From NCBI GenBank assembly GCA_022843905.1, contig JALHMT010000005.1, forward strand, positions 1 through 64,000: 64,000 nucleotides of DNA, read 5' to 3'. How positions within the stretch are numbered: the stretch's first letter is position 1; each line of letters begins with the position of its first letter. The position numbers and the translations under genes are program-made. This DNA is from Rubrivivax sp. (GTDB lineage Bacteria; Pseudomonadota; Gammaproteobacteria; Burkholderiales; Burkholderiaceae_C). Shown here piece by piece: positions 55,487 to 64,000 of this stretch. A model generated the notes under the pieces. That model was not told the origin of the DNA. It saw only the letters and a program-made list of their open reading frames with translations, and ran no database searches.

Positions 55487-57529
55487 ATGAGTGAAGACCG
55501 TGCAGACGAGGTCCCGGCCGCCGATGCGGCCCAGGCGGCTCGCCAGCGCCTGCTGGCCGAAGTCGCGGCGCTGCCCGGCATGCCGGGCGTGTACCGCTAC
55601 TTCGATCAACTGGGCGGCGTGCTCTACGTGGGCAAGGCGCGCAACCTGAAGAAGCGGGTGTCCAGCTACTTCCACAAGGACCACGGCGGCACCCGCATCG
55701 GCAGCATGGTGAGCCGCATCGTCCGCATGGAAACCACGGTGGTGCGCAGCGAGGCCGAGGCCCTGCTGCTCGAGAACAACCTCATCAAGACGCTCAGTCC
55801 ACGCTTCAACATCCTGTTCCGCGACGACAAGAGCTACCCCTACCTGAAGCTGGTGACGCACCCGTTCCCGCGCGTGGCCTACTTCCGCGGCGCAGTCGAC
55901 CGCAAGCATCGCTACTTCGGCCCGTATCCGAACGCCTGGGCGGTGAAGGAGACGATCCAGCTCATCCAGAAGGTGTTCCGCCTGCGCACCTGCGAGGACA
56001 CCGTCTACAACAACCGCTCACGGCCCTGCCTGCTCTACCAGATCCACCGCTGCTCGGCGCCCTGCGTGGGCTTCGTCGGCGCCGCGGACTATGCGCGCGA
56101 CGTCAGTGATGCCGAGCGCTTCCTGCTCGGCGGCGCCGAGGAGGTGATCCAGGATCTGCAGTCGCACATGATGGCCAGCGCCGAAGCGCTGGACTTCGAG
56201 AAGGCCGCCGAGGTGCGCGATCGCATCGGTGCGCTGTCGCGTGTGCTGCACCAGCAGTCGGTGGAGGTCAGCAGCCTCTCGGCCAGCGACAAGGACGTCG
56301 ACGTGATCGCCGTCAAGGTGGGCGGCGGCCGGGCCTGCGTCAACCTGGCCATGGTGCGCGGCGGGCGGCACCTGGGCGACCGCGCCTCGTTCCCGACCCA
56401 CGTCGACGACGGCGCGGCCATCAACGCCGAGGGACGGGCCGCCGAAGCGGCCGAAGTCGGCGACGACGCGCCGGCCGTGCGACAGAGCGCCGAGGCCGCG
56501 GTGCTCGAAGCCTTCATCGCGCAGCACTACGTGGGCCAGGCCGTGCCGCCGCAGCTGGTGCTCAGCCACGCCGTCGACGAGTCGCTCATCGAGGCGCTGT
56601 CGGAGATGGCCGGCGTGCGTGTGCGCGTGCAGCACCAGCCGCGCGAGCAGCGTCGGCTCTGGCTCGAGATGGCGGCCAAGGGCGCCGAGCTGGCGCTGGC
56701 CCGACTGCTGGCCGAAGAGGGCTCGCAGCGCGAACGCACGCGAGCACTGGTCGACGCGCTGGACCTCGACATCGCCGACCCCGACCAGCTGCGCATCGAG
56801 TGCTTCGACATCAGCCACACGGCCGGAGAAGCGACACAGGCCTCGTGCGTTGTGTATGAGAACCACCAAATGCGCAACGAACAGTACCGGCGCTTCAACA
56901 TCCAGGGCATCACCGGCGGAGACGACTACGCCGCGATGCGCCAGGTGCTGACACGCCGCTATGCGCGCTTCGCGCAAGCCGCCGTCAAGGAAGCCGAGCC
57001 GGTGGCACAGGCGCCGGAGGAGGCGCCGGCCGACGCTGAAGAATCCCTTGCCCGTACGCCTCGCAAGGCCTCGTCGGCGCGCCTGCCCGACCTCGTGCTG
57101 GTCGACGGCGGGCGGGGGCAGGTCTCGATGGCGCGTGAGGTCTTCGGCGAACTGGGGCTGGACGTCTCGCTGATCGTGGGCGTGGAAAAGGGCGAAGGCC
57201 GCAAAGTCGGTCTGGAGGAACTGGTCTTCGCCGACGGCCGGGAGAAGGTCTGGCTGGGGCATGATTCGGCCGCCCTGATGCTGGTGGCGCAGATCCGCGA
57301 CGAAGCCCACCGTTTTGCCATCACCGGCATGCGGGCCCGCCGGGCCAGCGTGCGCACGGGTGGCAGCCGGCTGGAGGACATCCCCGGTGTCGGTCCGAAG
57401 AAGAGGGCGCGCCTGCTGCAGCGTTTCGGCGGCGTGCGAGGAGTGAGCAGTGCGGGCATCGACGATCTGGCCAGCGTCGAAGGCATCTCGCGGGAACTGG
57501 CCGAGGAAATCTATCGTGCCCTCCATTGA
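55487..57529 (+). CDS. uvrC: Excinuclease ABC subunit C
   Basis: The 680-residue nuclease cuts both sides of lesions with UvrB. The GIY-YIG domain is [29 protein letters not shown] (GVYRYFD and [12 protein letters not shown]), the UVR helix is [14 protein letters not shown], the RNase H-like nuclease has [11 protein letters not shown] and [11 protein letters not shown], and the tail has helix-hairpin-helix [14 protein letters not shown]. It carries an insertion of about 25 residues around [16 protein letters not shown]. Confidence 0.97.
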   Translation: MSEDRADEVPAADAAQAARQRLLAEVAALPGMPGVYRYFDQLGGVLYVGKARNLKKRVSSYFHKDHGGTRIGSMVSRIVRMETTVVRSEAEALLLENNLIKTLSPRFNILFRDDKSYPYLKLVTHPFPRVAYFRGAVDRKHRYFGPYPNAWAVKETIQLIQKVFRLRTCEDTVYNNRSRPCLLYQIHRCSAPCVGFVGAADYARDVSDAERFLLGGAEEVIQDLQSHMMASAEALDFEKAAEVRDRIGALSRVLHQQSVEVSSLSASDKDVDVIAVKVGGGRACVNLAMVRGGRHLGDRASFPTHVDDGAAINAEGRAAEAAEVGDDAPAVRQSAEAAVLEAFIAQHYVGQAVPPQLVLSHAVDESLIEALSEMAGVRVRVQHQPREQRRLWLEMAAKGAELALARLLAEEGSQRERTRALVDALDLDIADPDQLRIECFDISHTAGEATQASCVVYENHQMRNEQYRRFNIQGITGGDDYAAMRQVLTRRYARFAQAAVKEAEPVAQAPEEAPADAEESLARTPRKASSARLPDLVLVDGGRGQVSMAREVFGELGLDVSLIVGVEKGEGRKVGLEELVFADGREKVWLGHDSAALMLVAQIRDEAHRFAITGMRARRASVRTGGSRLEDIPGVGPKKRARLLQRFGGVRGVSSAGIDDLASVEGISRELAEEIYRALH

Positions 57530-58100
57530 ACATCAGCAGCGCAGCGGTGGCCGTGACGAGGCGGCCTCGCTGAGGGGCCGCGTGGCCCTGGCCTCGCTGT
57601 TCGCGCTGGCCCTGGCCGGTTGCGCGCGGGTGCCGGGCTTCGGCGGTGCGAGCCCTGCGCCCGCCCCCGGACCAGCAGCCGCACCCCCACCCGCGCCAGC
57701 GCAGGCGACTGGCGGCCGGCCAGCCCCTGCACCTTCACCCGCGCCTTCGCCCCCACGCCCGGCCGCGACCACCGCTCGCAACTGGGACGACTACCGCCGC
57801 CTTGCCGCCGAGCGCATCGTGGCGGCCAATCCCGGCGCCACGTATGCCGGCCGCCCGCCCGAACCCCTGCTGGCCATCCCGGTGCTCGAGATCGAACTCA
57901 ATGCCGACGGCAGCGTGCGTCGCATCGAGGTGCTGCGCCAGCCGGGCCAGGCACGCGACACCACGCAACTGGCCATCGACGCCGTGCGCCGTGCGGCGCC
58001 CTTCGGCGACGTGTCGCGGCTGCCGCGGCCATGGAAGTTCGCTGAGGTCTTCCTGTTCGACGACAACCGTCGCTTCAAGCTGCGCACGCTGGACCAGTGA
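57516..58100 (+). CDS. Lipoprotein with TonB/TolA-like C-terminal domain
   Basis: The GTG at 57516, inside the last codons of uvrC, gives 194 residues. A lipoprotein signal ends in ALALAGC (Cys about residue 36), followed by a Pro/Ala linker of about 50 residues and a C-terminal domain ILAI-like [20 protein letters not shown] with [17 protein letters not shown]. This resembles the domain of the first gene in the window. It is probably anchored in a membrane facing the periplasm; function is unknown. Confidence 0.78.
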   Translation: MPSIEHQQRSGGRDEAASLRGRVALASLFALALAGCARVPGFGGASPAPAPGPAAAPPPAPAQATGGRPAPAPSPAPSPPRPAATTARNWDDYRRLAAERIVAANPGATYAGRPPEPLLAIPVLEIELNADGSVRRIEVLRQPGQARDTTQLAIDAVRRAAPFGDVSRLPRPWKFAEVFLFDDNRRFKLRTLDQ

Positions 58101-58144
58101 CGAACATCTTGCGGCGTGCACCGACCGCAAGGCGCCAAGTCCGG

Positions 58145-58150
58145 CAGAAT
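58145..58150 (+). promoter_or_regulatory. -10-like hexamer 6 nt before pgsA
   Basis: CAGAAT ends 6 nt before the pgsA ATG without a Shine-Dalgarno. The surrounding GGCAGAATC also precedes uvrC. Confidence 0.45.
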
Positions 58151-58156
58151 CGGGCG

Positions 58157-58723
58157 ATGTTCCTCACGATCCCCACGCTGCTCACCTGGGCGCGCATCGC
58201 AGCCATACCGTTGATCGTCGGGGTCTACTACCTTCCCATCGACGGTGCCCTGCGCAATCTGGTGGCCACGGTGATGTTCGTGTCCTTCGCCGCCACCGAC
58301 TGGCTCGACGGCTGGCTGGCGCGCAAGCTGAACCAGACTTCGGCCTTCGGCGCCTTCCTCGACCCGGTGGCAGACAAGTTCCTCATCTGCGCCGCGCTGC
58401 TGATGCTGCTGCAGCTGGACCGCATCAACGCGGTGATCGCCCTCATCATCATCGGCCGCGAGATCGCCATCTCTGCGCTGCGCGAATGGATGGCCACCAT
58501 CGGTGCCGCGCGCAGCGTGGCGGTTCACATGCTGGGCAAGCTGAAGACCATGGTGCAGATGGTCGCCATTCCCTTCCTGCTCTACGACAACGCACTGTTC
58601 GGCGTGATCGACACCCGGCTGTGGGGCACGGTGCTGATCATCGTGGCCGCAGTGCTGACGGTCTGGTCGATGGTGTACTACCTGCGCAAGGCGATCCCGG
58701 AGATCCGCGCCAAGGCCCGATGA
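58157..58723 (+). CDS. pgsA: CDP-diacylglycerol-glycerol-3-phosphate phosphatidyltransferase
   Basis: The 188-residue membrane enzyme makes phosphatidylglycerol-phosphate. The CDP-alcohol phosphotransferase motif DG-x2-AR-x8-G-x3-D-x3-D is seen as DGWLARKLNQTSAFGAFLDP followed by VADK. Four to six membrane segments are present. Placement after uvrC is common in proteobacteria. It overlaps the next gene as ATGA. Confidence 0.95.
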   Translation: MFLTIPTLLTWARIAAIPLIVGVYYLPIDGALRNLVATVMFVSFAATDWLDGWLARKLNQTSAFGAFLDPVADKFLICAALLMLLQLDRINAVIALIIIGREIAISALREWMATIGAARSVAVHMLGKLKTMVQMVAIPFLLYDNALFGVIDTRLWGTVLIIVAAVLTVWSMVYYLRKAIPEIRAKAR

Positions 58724-59616
58724 CCCCGGCGCCCGTGCAGGCGCCGGCCACGGGCTGGCTGCGTGCCGCTCCACTGGTCTTCGTGCTCATCTGGAGCACC
58801 GGCTTCGTCGTCGCCCGCTACGGCATGCCGCACGCGCCGCCGATGGGCTTCCTGGCCATCCGCTATGCGCTGTCGGTGGCGGCTTTCCTGTTGTGGATAG
58901 GGCTGGCGCGTGCACCCTGGCCGCAGACGCGCAGCCAGTGGCTGCACTTGTCGGTCACCGGGGTCTTCATGCATGCGGGCTACCTGGGCGGGGTCTGGCT
59001 GGCCGTCAAGGGCGGGCTGGGCGCCGGCATGACGGCTCTGATCGTCGGCCTGCAGCCGGTGCTCACGGCGGTGTGGCTGTCGGCGCTGGGCCGATCGCAG
59101 CGCGTGGCGTTGACGCAATGGCTGGGCCTGGTGCTGGGCTTCCTCGGATTGCTGCTGGTGGTGTGGGACCGGCTGGGGGCCGGCGAGGTCAGCGCCGCCA
59201 ACCTGGCCTGGGGCGCGCTGGCGCTGGGCAGCATCACCATCGGCACGCTCTACCAGAAACGCTTCCTGCAGGCCTGCGACGTGCGCACCGCCAACACCGT
59301 GCAGCTGGCGGCGGCGTTCGTCGTGACGCTGCCCTTCGCGTTGATGGAGCAGGGCGGCATGAATTGGCACCCCGAGCTGATCGGCGCCATGGCCTGGTCG
59401 GTGCTGGTGCTCACCCTGGGCGGCAGTTCACTGCTGTACATGCTGCTGCAGCGCGGCGCGGCGATGACCGTGACGAGCCTGATGTACCTGGTGCCGCCCA
59501 CCACGGCCCTGATGGCCTGGTTCCTGTTCCGTGAAGCACTGACCCCATTCATCCTCACCGGCCTGGCCCTCACCGCGATCGGCGTGTGGCTGGTCGTGAG
59601 GGAACGAAGAACCTGA
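58720..59616 (+). CDS. DMT-superfamily EamA transporter
   Basis: The 298-residue protein has ten hydrophobic segments and two EamA repeats, starting at PLVFVLIWSTGFVVARYGMPHAPP (FVLIWSTGFVVARYG) and AWGALALGSITIGTLYQKRF. It ends with TGLALTAIGVWLVVRERR. Family members export amino acids or metabolites; the substrate is unknown. It starts in a 4-bp overlap with pgsA. Confidence 0.92.
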   Translation: MTPAPVQAPATGWLRAAPLVFVLIWSTGFVVARYGMPHAPPMGFLAIRYALSVAAFLLWIGLARAPWPQTRSQWLHLSVTGVFMHAGYLGGVWLAVKGGLGAGMTALIVGLQPVLTAVWLSALGRSQRVALTQWLGLVLGFLGLLLVVWDRLGAGEVSAANLAWGALALGSITIGTLYQKRFLQACDVRTANTVQLAAAFVVTLPFALMEQGGMNWHPELIGAMAWSVLVLTLGGSSLLYMLLQRGAAMTVTSLMYLVPPTTALMAWFLFREALTPFILTGLALTAIGVWLVVRERRT

Positions 59617-59631
59617 AACAAGGAGTCACCC

Positions 59632-60738
59632 ATGAGCACCCATCGCATTGCCGTCATCGCCGGCGACGGCATCGGCCAGGAAGTCATGCCCGAGGGCCTG
59701 CGTGCGCTCGACGCCGCGGCGCGCCGCTTCGGCATCTCGCTGCAGATCGACGAGTTCGACTTCGCCAACTGCGAGTATTTCGCGCGCCACGGCAAGATGA
59801 TGCCGGACGACTGGAAGGACCGCATCGGCGGTCACGAGGCCATCTTCTTCGGCGCCGTCGGCTGGCCGGCCACGGTGCCTGACCATGTGTCGCTGTGGGG
59901 CTCGCTGCTGAAGTTCAGGCGCGAGTTCGACCAGTTCGTGAACCTGCGCCCGGCGCGCCTGATGCCCGGCATCCGCTCGCCGCTGGTCGACCGCCAGGGC
60001 CAGCCCCTGGCGCCCGGCGCCATCGACATGTGGATCGTGCGCGAGAACACCGAAGGCGAATACTCCAGCATCGGCGGGCGCATGTACGAGGGCACCGAGC
60101 GCGAGGTCGTGATGCAGCAGACGGTGATGTCGCGCCACGGCGTCGATCGTGTGCTGGCCTTCGCCTTCGACCTCGCCCAGTCGCGACCGCGCCGCAAGCT
60201 GACTTCGGCCACCAAGAGCAACGGCATCTCGATCACCATGCCCTACTGGGACGAGCGCGTGCAGGCCATGTCCAGGCGCTACCCGGACGTGAGTGTCGAC
60301 CAGTTCCACATCGACATCCTCACGGCGCACTTCGTGCAGCGGCCTCAGCACTTCGACGTGGTCGTGGCGAGCAACCTGTTCGGCGACATCCTCTCCGACC
60401 TGGGCCCGGCCTGCACCGGCACCATCGGCATCGCCCCGTCGGCCAACCTGAACCCGACGCGTCAATGGCCTTCGCTGTTCGAGCCGGTGCACGGATCGGC
60501 CCCCGACATCGCCGGACGCGCCCTGGCCAACCCGATCGGACAGGTGTGGTCGGCGGCGATGATGCTCGACTTCCTGGGCCATCGCGACGCGCACGACGCC
60601 GTGCTGGCCGCCATCGAAGCCGTGCTCTCCGATCCGCATGCGCCCCGCACGGCGGACCTGGGCGGCAGGGCGTCGACCTCCGACATGGGGCGAGTGATGG
60701 CCGAAGCCATCAGGGATGGCGGCGCCGGTCGTGCCTGA
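59632..60738 (+). CDS. Tartrate/D-malate dehydrogenase family protein
   Basis: The 368-residue enzyme belongs to the isocitrate/isopropylmalate dehydrogenase family. It starts after AAGGAG with IAVIAGDGIGQEVMPEGL. WIVRENTEGEYSSIGGRMY is the tartrate/D-malate subgroup version of the substrate loop. The metal Asp residues are in VASNLFGDILSDLGPACTG and the NAD site follows in LFEPVHGSAPDIAG. The reaction is NAD-dependent oxidative decarboxylation of D-malate or tartrate; which one cannot be told. Confidence 0.92.
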   Translation: MSTHRIAVIAGDGIGQEVMPEGLRALDAAARRFGISLQIDEFDFANCEYFARHGKMMPDDWKDRIGGHEAIFFGAVGWPATVPDHVSLWGSLLKFRREFDQFVNLRPARLMPGIRSPLVDRQGQPLAPGAIDMWIVRENTEGEYSSIGGRMYEGTEREVVMQQTVMSRHGVDRVLAFAFDLAQSRPRRKLTSATKSNGISITMPYWDERVQAMSRRYPDVSVDQFHIDILTAHFVQRPQHFDVVVASNLFGDILSDLGPACTGTIGIAPSANLNPTRQWPSLFEPVHGSAPDIAGRALANPIGQVWSAAMMLDFLGHRDAHDAVLAAIEAVLSDPHAPRTADLGGRASTSDMGRVMAEAIRDGGAGRA

Positions 60739-60876
60739 CCGCCAGGGGCGCACGTGAAGAGAGATGGATGTTCAGCGCCGGCTGCTGCGTCTTGTCAAGC
60801 GTGCAAGCACCTTGTCCATCCTTACTCGCACCCCCTCGTTCCAGCGACTCCTGCGCATAGAATTCGCCTCCGCCCC

Positions 60877-60905
60877 TTGACACTGCCCAGGGCCACGGCT
60901 GTAAT
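60877..60905 (+). promoter_or_regulatory. Sigma-70 promoter of hupB
   Basis: TTGACA (60877-60882) and TGTAAT (60900-60905) are 17 bp apart. The inferred start near 60912 gives a leader of about 80 nt. Confidence 0.8.
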
Positions 60906-60991
60906 GAATTCGCCGCGGGAGGGGAGCGACGTGCGGCCGCACCCGGCACACAATCCAATAGATCGAGACACCTTCAAGAGGGGGTACCCAC

Positions 60992-61264
60992 GTGAACAAG
61001 TCGGAACTGATCGAACACATTGCCAAGCAGGCGGACATCTCCAAGGCTGCGGCCGCCCGTGCTCTGGAAGCGATCATCGGGGGCGTCAAGACGACGCTCA
61101 AGAAGAACGGTAGTGTGACGATCGCCGGTTTCGGCACCTTCGCCGTCACCAAGCGGGCTTCGCGCACGGGGCGCAACCCGCGCACCGGTGCGGCCATCAA
61201 GATCAAGGCCGCGAAGGTCCCCAAGTTCCGTCCGGGCAAGGCGCTGAAGGACCATCTCAACTGA
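60992..61264 (+). CDS. hupB: DNA-binding protein HU
   Basis: The GTG at 60992 follows AGAGGGGG and gives 90 residues beginning [20 protein letters not shown]. The DNA-binding arm has [20 protein letters not shown] and the end is [15 protein letters not shown] bends and compacts DNA as a dimer. tRNA-Val follows after 50 bp and may share the transcript. Confidence 0.96.
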   Translation: MNKSELIEHIAKQADISKAAAARALEAIIGGVKTTLKKNGSVTIAGFGTFAVTKRASRTGRNPRTGAAIKIKAAKVPKFRPGKALKDHLN

Positions 61265-61314
61265 AACGACTGACGGGACGAGCGCTGGCACCGGCGCAGT
61301 CTCCATCAACGTGC

Positions 61315-61390
61315 GGGTGCTTAGCTCAGCTGGTAGAGCGGCGCCCTTACAAGGCGTAGGTCGGCGGTTCGAACCCGTCAGCACCCACCA
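61315..61390 (+). tRNA. tRNA-Val (anticodon TAC)
   Basis: The 76-nt gene includes an encoded CCA. GGGTGCT pairs with AGCACCC in the acceptor stem; the D loop has AGCTCAGCTGGTAGAGC, the anticodon loop CTTACAA contains TAC, and the T arm has GGTTCGAACC. Confidence 0.97.
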
Positions 61391-61544
61391 CCGCGTCCGC
61401 GGATAGAATCGCACGTCTTTCACCTCCCGGCCAGGGCGTCGTGCGACGCCCGTGCTGGCCGATCAAGGCGAACCCCCGGTTCGCCTTCGTCGTTTTCATG
61501 GCCACCGCAGTTCGAGGCGGCCCCGTCGACCACAGGCAGGTTCC

Positions 61545-63455
61545 ATGTTCGATTTCGTTCGCACCCACACACGGCTCATGCTCGGGCTGCTGCTGTTGCT
61601 GATCATTCCATCCTTCGTCTTCTTCGGCGTCGAAGGCTATGCCAGGTTCATGGACGAATCGAGCGTCACGGTCGCCGAGGTCGATGGGCGCAAGATTTCG
61701 CGTGCCGAGTGGGATGCGATGCACCAGCGCGGCATCGAGCGGCTGCGCCAGCAGATGCCCAACATCGACGTGCGCATGCTCGACACGCCCCAGATGAAGC
61801 GCGACACGCTGGACAACATCGTGCGCGAACGTGTGCTGCTGACGGCCGCCGACAAGCTGGTGCTGTTCCCCGGCGACGCCCGCCTGCAGCGCCTGTTCGT
61901 CACCGACCCGCAGATGGCGGGCATCCGCAATCCCGATGGCAGCGTCAACCGCGACCTGCTGGCAGCGCAAGGCATGAGCTCCGACATGCTTGCCGCGCAG
62001 TTGCGTCAGGAGTACGGCATGAAGCAGGTGCTGGCCGGCATCGGCGGCACGGCCATCGCGCCCGCGGCGGCGGCTTCTGCGTCCTTGGGTCCCTTGCTGC
62101 AACGCCGCGAACTGCAGCTGCAGCGTTTCGATCCCGCCGCCTATGCTGCCAAGGTGGCGCCCACCGATGCGGAGCTCGAGGCTTACCACAAGGCCAATGA
62201 GTCGGAGTTCAAGGCCCCCGAGTCCGCTGCGATCGAGTATGTCGTGCTCAACCTCGACGTGCTGAGCAAGGACCTCACCATCACGGACGAGGACCTCCGC
62301 AAGTACTACACCGAGAATGCCAGCCGCTACACGGCCGCCGAAGAGCGACGAGCCAGTCACATCCTGATCCTGGCCGACAAGGACGCTCCGGCGGCCGACA
62401 AGCAGGCGGCAAAGGCGCGCGCGCAGGCGCTGCTGGACGAGGTTCGCAAGAGCCCGGCCAGTTTCGCCGAAGTGGCACGCAAGAATTCGCAGGACACGGG
62501 CAGTGCGGTGCAGGGCGGAGACCTCGACTTCTTCGGACGCGGCGCGATGGTCAAGCCCTTCGAGGATGCCGTCTTCGCGATGAAGCAGGGCGAGATCAGC
62601 AACGTCGTCGAGTCCGACTTCGGCTATCACGTCATCCAGCTGACCGCCACCCGCGGCGGCGAGAAGAAGCCCTTCGAGGCGGTCAAGCCCGAGATCGAAG
62701 CCGAGGTGCGACGCAGCCTGGCGCAGAAGCGCTATGCCGAAGCCGCCGAGCAGTTCAGCAACCTCGTCTACGAGCAGTCGGACAGCCTGCAGCCGGTGAT
62801 CGACAAGCTCAAGCTCCAGAAGCAGACCGCCAGCGTCGAGCGCGCGCCGGCCCCGGGTGCTGCAGGCGCGCTGGCTTCGCAGAAGTTCCTCGAGGCGGTC
62901 TTCTCCAACGACGTCTCACGCAACAAGCGCAACACCGAAGCGGTGGAGATCGGCCCCAACCAGCTGGCCGCAGCGCGCGTCGTGCAGTACACGCCTGCGC
63001 GCACCCTGCCGCTGGCGGAAGTCAAGGATCGGGTGCGCCAGCGCGTGCTGTCGGTGCAGTCGGCCGAACTGGCTCGCAAGGACGGTCTGGCCCGCCTGGA
63101 GGCCGTGAAGGCCGCGCCGGCGGAAGCGCTGCCGCAGACTGCCGTGGTGTCGCGTGCCCAGCCGCAAGGTCTGCCGCGGCCCGTGCTCGACGCCGTGCTG
63201 CGCGCCGACGCGAGCAAGCTGCCTTCGGTGGTGGGTGTCGACCTGGGCGAGCAGGGCTACGTGGTGGTCAAGGTCACCCAGGTGCTGCCGCGCGAAGCGG
63301 CGCCTGGCGGCGACGCGCCGCTGCTGGCCCAGTACGCGCAGGCCTGGGGCGATGCCGAGACGCAGGCCTACCTCGAGGCGCTGAAGAAGCGCTTCAAGGT
63401 CAAGGTCAATGAAAAGGTGGCCGCGGCTGCAGCGGCCTCGGCGCCGGCACAGTAG
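61545..63455 (+). CDS. ppiD: Periplasmic folding chaperone PpiD (SurA/PpiD family)
   Basis: The 636-residue protein has one N-terminal membrane anchor (LMLGLLLLLIIPSFVFFGVEG), a SurA-like N-terminal domain beginning VAEVDGRKISRAEWD, a parvulin domain (RRASHILILADKDAP, GGDLDFFGRGAMVKPFEDAV, DFGYHVIQLT) and a long C-terminal region. It helps fold exported proteins at the periplasmic side of the inner membrane. TAGAAT at 61404-61409 may be its -10. Placement after hupB matches PpiD. Confidence 0.95.
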   Translation: MFDFVRTHTRLMLGLLLLLIIPSFVFFGVEGYARFMDESSVTVAEVDGRKISRAEWDAMHQRGIERLRQQMPNIDVRMLDTPQMKRDTLDNIVRERVLLTAADKLVLFPGDARLQRLFVTDPQMAGIRNPDGSVNRDLLAAQGMSSDMLAAQLRQEYGMKQVLAGIGGTAIAPAAAASASLGPLLQRRELQLQRFDPAAYAAKVAPTDAELEAYHKANESEFKAPESAAIEYVVLNLDVLSKDLTITDEDLRKYYTENASRYTAAEERRASHILILADKDAPAADKQAAKARAQALLDEVRKSPASFAEVARKNSQDTGSAVQGGDLDFFGRGAMVKPFEDAVFAMKQGEISNVVESDFGYHVIQLTATRGGEKKPFEAVKPEIEAEVRRSLAQKRYAEAAEQFSNLVYEQSDSLQPVIDKLKLQKQTASVERAPAPGAAGALASQKFLEAVFSNDVSRNKRNTEAVEIGPNQLAAARVVQYTPARTLPLAEVKDRVRQRVLSVQSAELARKDGLARLEAVKAAPAEALPQTAVVSRAQPQGLPRPVLDAVLRADASKLPSVVGVDLGEQGYVVVKVTQVLPREAAPGGDAPLLAQYAQAWGDAETQAYLEALKKRFKVKVNEKVAAAAAASAPAQ

Positions 63456-63468
63456 CGCGCGCGCCGGC

Positions 63469-63474
63469 TATACT
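63469..63474 (+). promoter_or_regulatory. -10 of tRNA-His
   Basis: TATACT lies 12 bp before the mature tRNA-His 5' end, in the short gap after ppiD. The -35 is weak. Confidence 0.55.
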
Positions 63475-63486
63475 TCGAGATTCAGC

Positions 63487-63563
63487 GGTGGCTGTAGCTC
63501 AGTTGGTAGAGTCCCAGATTGTGATTCTGGTCGTCGTGGGTTCGAGTCCCATCAGCCACCCCA
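63487..63563 (+). tRNA. tRNA-His (anticodon GTG)
   Basis: The 77-nt gene includes the extra 5' G typical of tRNA-His and an encoded CCA. The anticodon loop is ATTGTGATT, the T arm GGTTCGAGTCC, and the acceptor 3' strand CAGCCACC. It is nearly identical by eye to the E. coli gene. Confidence 0.97.
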
Positions 63564-63587
63564 GGCAACACCGGGCACAGCCCCTCC

Positions 63588-63627
63588 AGCGGCCCCTCAT
63601 CGACAGGTGAGGGGCCGCTGTCGTTTT
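63588..63627 (+). terminator. Rho-independent terminator after tRNA-His
   Basis: AGCGGCCCCTCA and TGAGGGGCCGCT form a 12-bp stem with an 8-nt loop, followed by GTCGTTTT. It would end the ppiD/tRNA-His transcript. Confidence 0.85.
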
Positions 63628-63871
63628 GCATTATCTTGAACCGAGAGCGCCGACCCATGTGCCGGACCGATGGGTCGAAACGCCGGCGACTTGAGGGGTG
63701 TTGCGCCGTCGGCCTGGGCACGCCATGCACCACGATGCCCGGTGGATGCCCTACGGTCCGAGTTGCCGTGACGGCGCGAGGTCCACGGCTGCAGTGCTAG
63801 TGGCTTGTGGGCCGCGCTCGCAGGGCTTAGCCTGTTGCGCATCTTGATCCCGACGTCATTGGAGAAACATC
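63628..63871. other. Non-coding stretch before the last gene
   Basis: This 244-bp gap follows the tRNA-His terminator. I see no RNA gene, repeat or convincing promoter in it. A TTGGAGAAAC ribosome site for the next gene lies at its end. Confidence 0.5.
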
Positions 63872-64000
63872 ATGTTCCTGCGCAACGCTTGGTATGTCGC
63901 CGCCATGGAGCGCGAGCTCGGTACGGCGCCGCTGGCCGTGCGCGTGCTGGACGAAGCCATCGTGCTGTACCGGCAGGCCGATGGCACGCCCGTGGCGCTG
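63872..64000 (+). CDS. Rieske-type aromatic oxygenase (VanA-like), 3' truncated
   Basis: Only the first 43 residues are in the window: MFLRNAWYVAAMERELGTAP and on to VLYRQADGTPVAL. This is the N-terminus of the vanillate O-demethylase/toluenesulfonate monooxygenase type of Rieske oxygenase alpha subunits, just before the Rieske domain. GGAGAAAC lies upstream of the ATG. The substrate cannot be told. Confidence 0.8.
   Translation, partial: MFLRNAWYVAAMERELGTAPLAVRVLDEAIVLYRQADGTPVAL

Overview
The window is very GC-rich and densely coded, and its gene content and gene order point to a betaproteobacterium of the order Burkholderiales. The main pointers are an EarP/EF-P rhamnosylation pair, an isc operon with hscBA, an intracellular PHB depolymerase, TakP-type TRAP transport, a zapA-6S RNA locus, and membrane-bound nitrate reductase with several NarK carriers. 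I see no prophage, insertion sequence, integron or CRISPR array. Most of the window looks like core chromosome. No species is assigned.

Region 1 (1-4.6 kb) is the accessory-looking part. It holds the 3' part of a TonB/TolA-like gene with a 15-bp coding tandem repeat, a subtilisin-type protease with a C-terminal P domain but no export signal, and a 423-residue protein whose C-terminal half resembles the plant/fungal IQM domain (remembered resemblance, not searched).

Region 2 (4.7-21.3 kb) is a nitrate-respiration island: three NarK-family carriers, narGHJI, a parvulin-type PPIase, a beta-carbonic anhydrase, a small conserved protein on the other strand, a hemerythrin, and the NarX/NarL pair. 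A REPIN-like double hairpin lies between narG and narH.

Region 3 (21.3-34.6 kb) holds suhB, trmJ, cysE, mogA-yjgA, pmbA, a TRAP transporter whose binding-protein gene converges on its membrane genes, a DSP-like phosphatase, yqeY-rpsU, a degenerate GGDEF protein, a TauE/SafE permease and an EVE-domain gene. Region 4 (34.6-42.5 kb) holds 6S RNA, zapA and a ZapB-like gene, nth, rsxB, phaZ, an aromatic/aspartate aminotransferase, uvrB and a low-molecular-weight phosphatase.

Region 5 (42.5-48.6 kb) is the isc operon, iscR-iscS-iscU-iscA-[GNAT]-hscB-hscA-fdx, with a strong promoter and an IscR-like site; a GNAT gene interrupts it. Region 6 (48.6-64 kb) holds pyrD, rpiA, mnmC, an N-demethylase-like protein, efp, earP, uvrC, a TonB-like lipoprotein, pgsA, a DMT exporter, a tartrate/malate dehydrogenase, hupB, tRNA-Val, ppiD, tRNA-His and the start of a Rieske oxygenase gene.

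A recurring signal is a -10-like hexamer 6-8 nt from a start codon with no Shine-Dalgarno. It is seen at narX, a trmJ leader ORF, rsxB, pyrD, rpiA, earP, uvrC and pgsA and suggests leaderless transcripts. I computed nothing; all family calls rest on reading motifs and on remembered family features.
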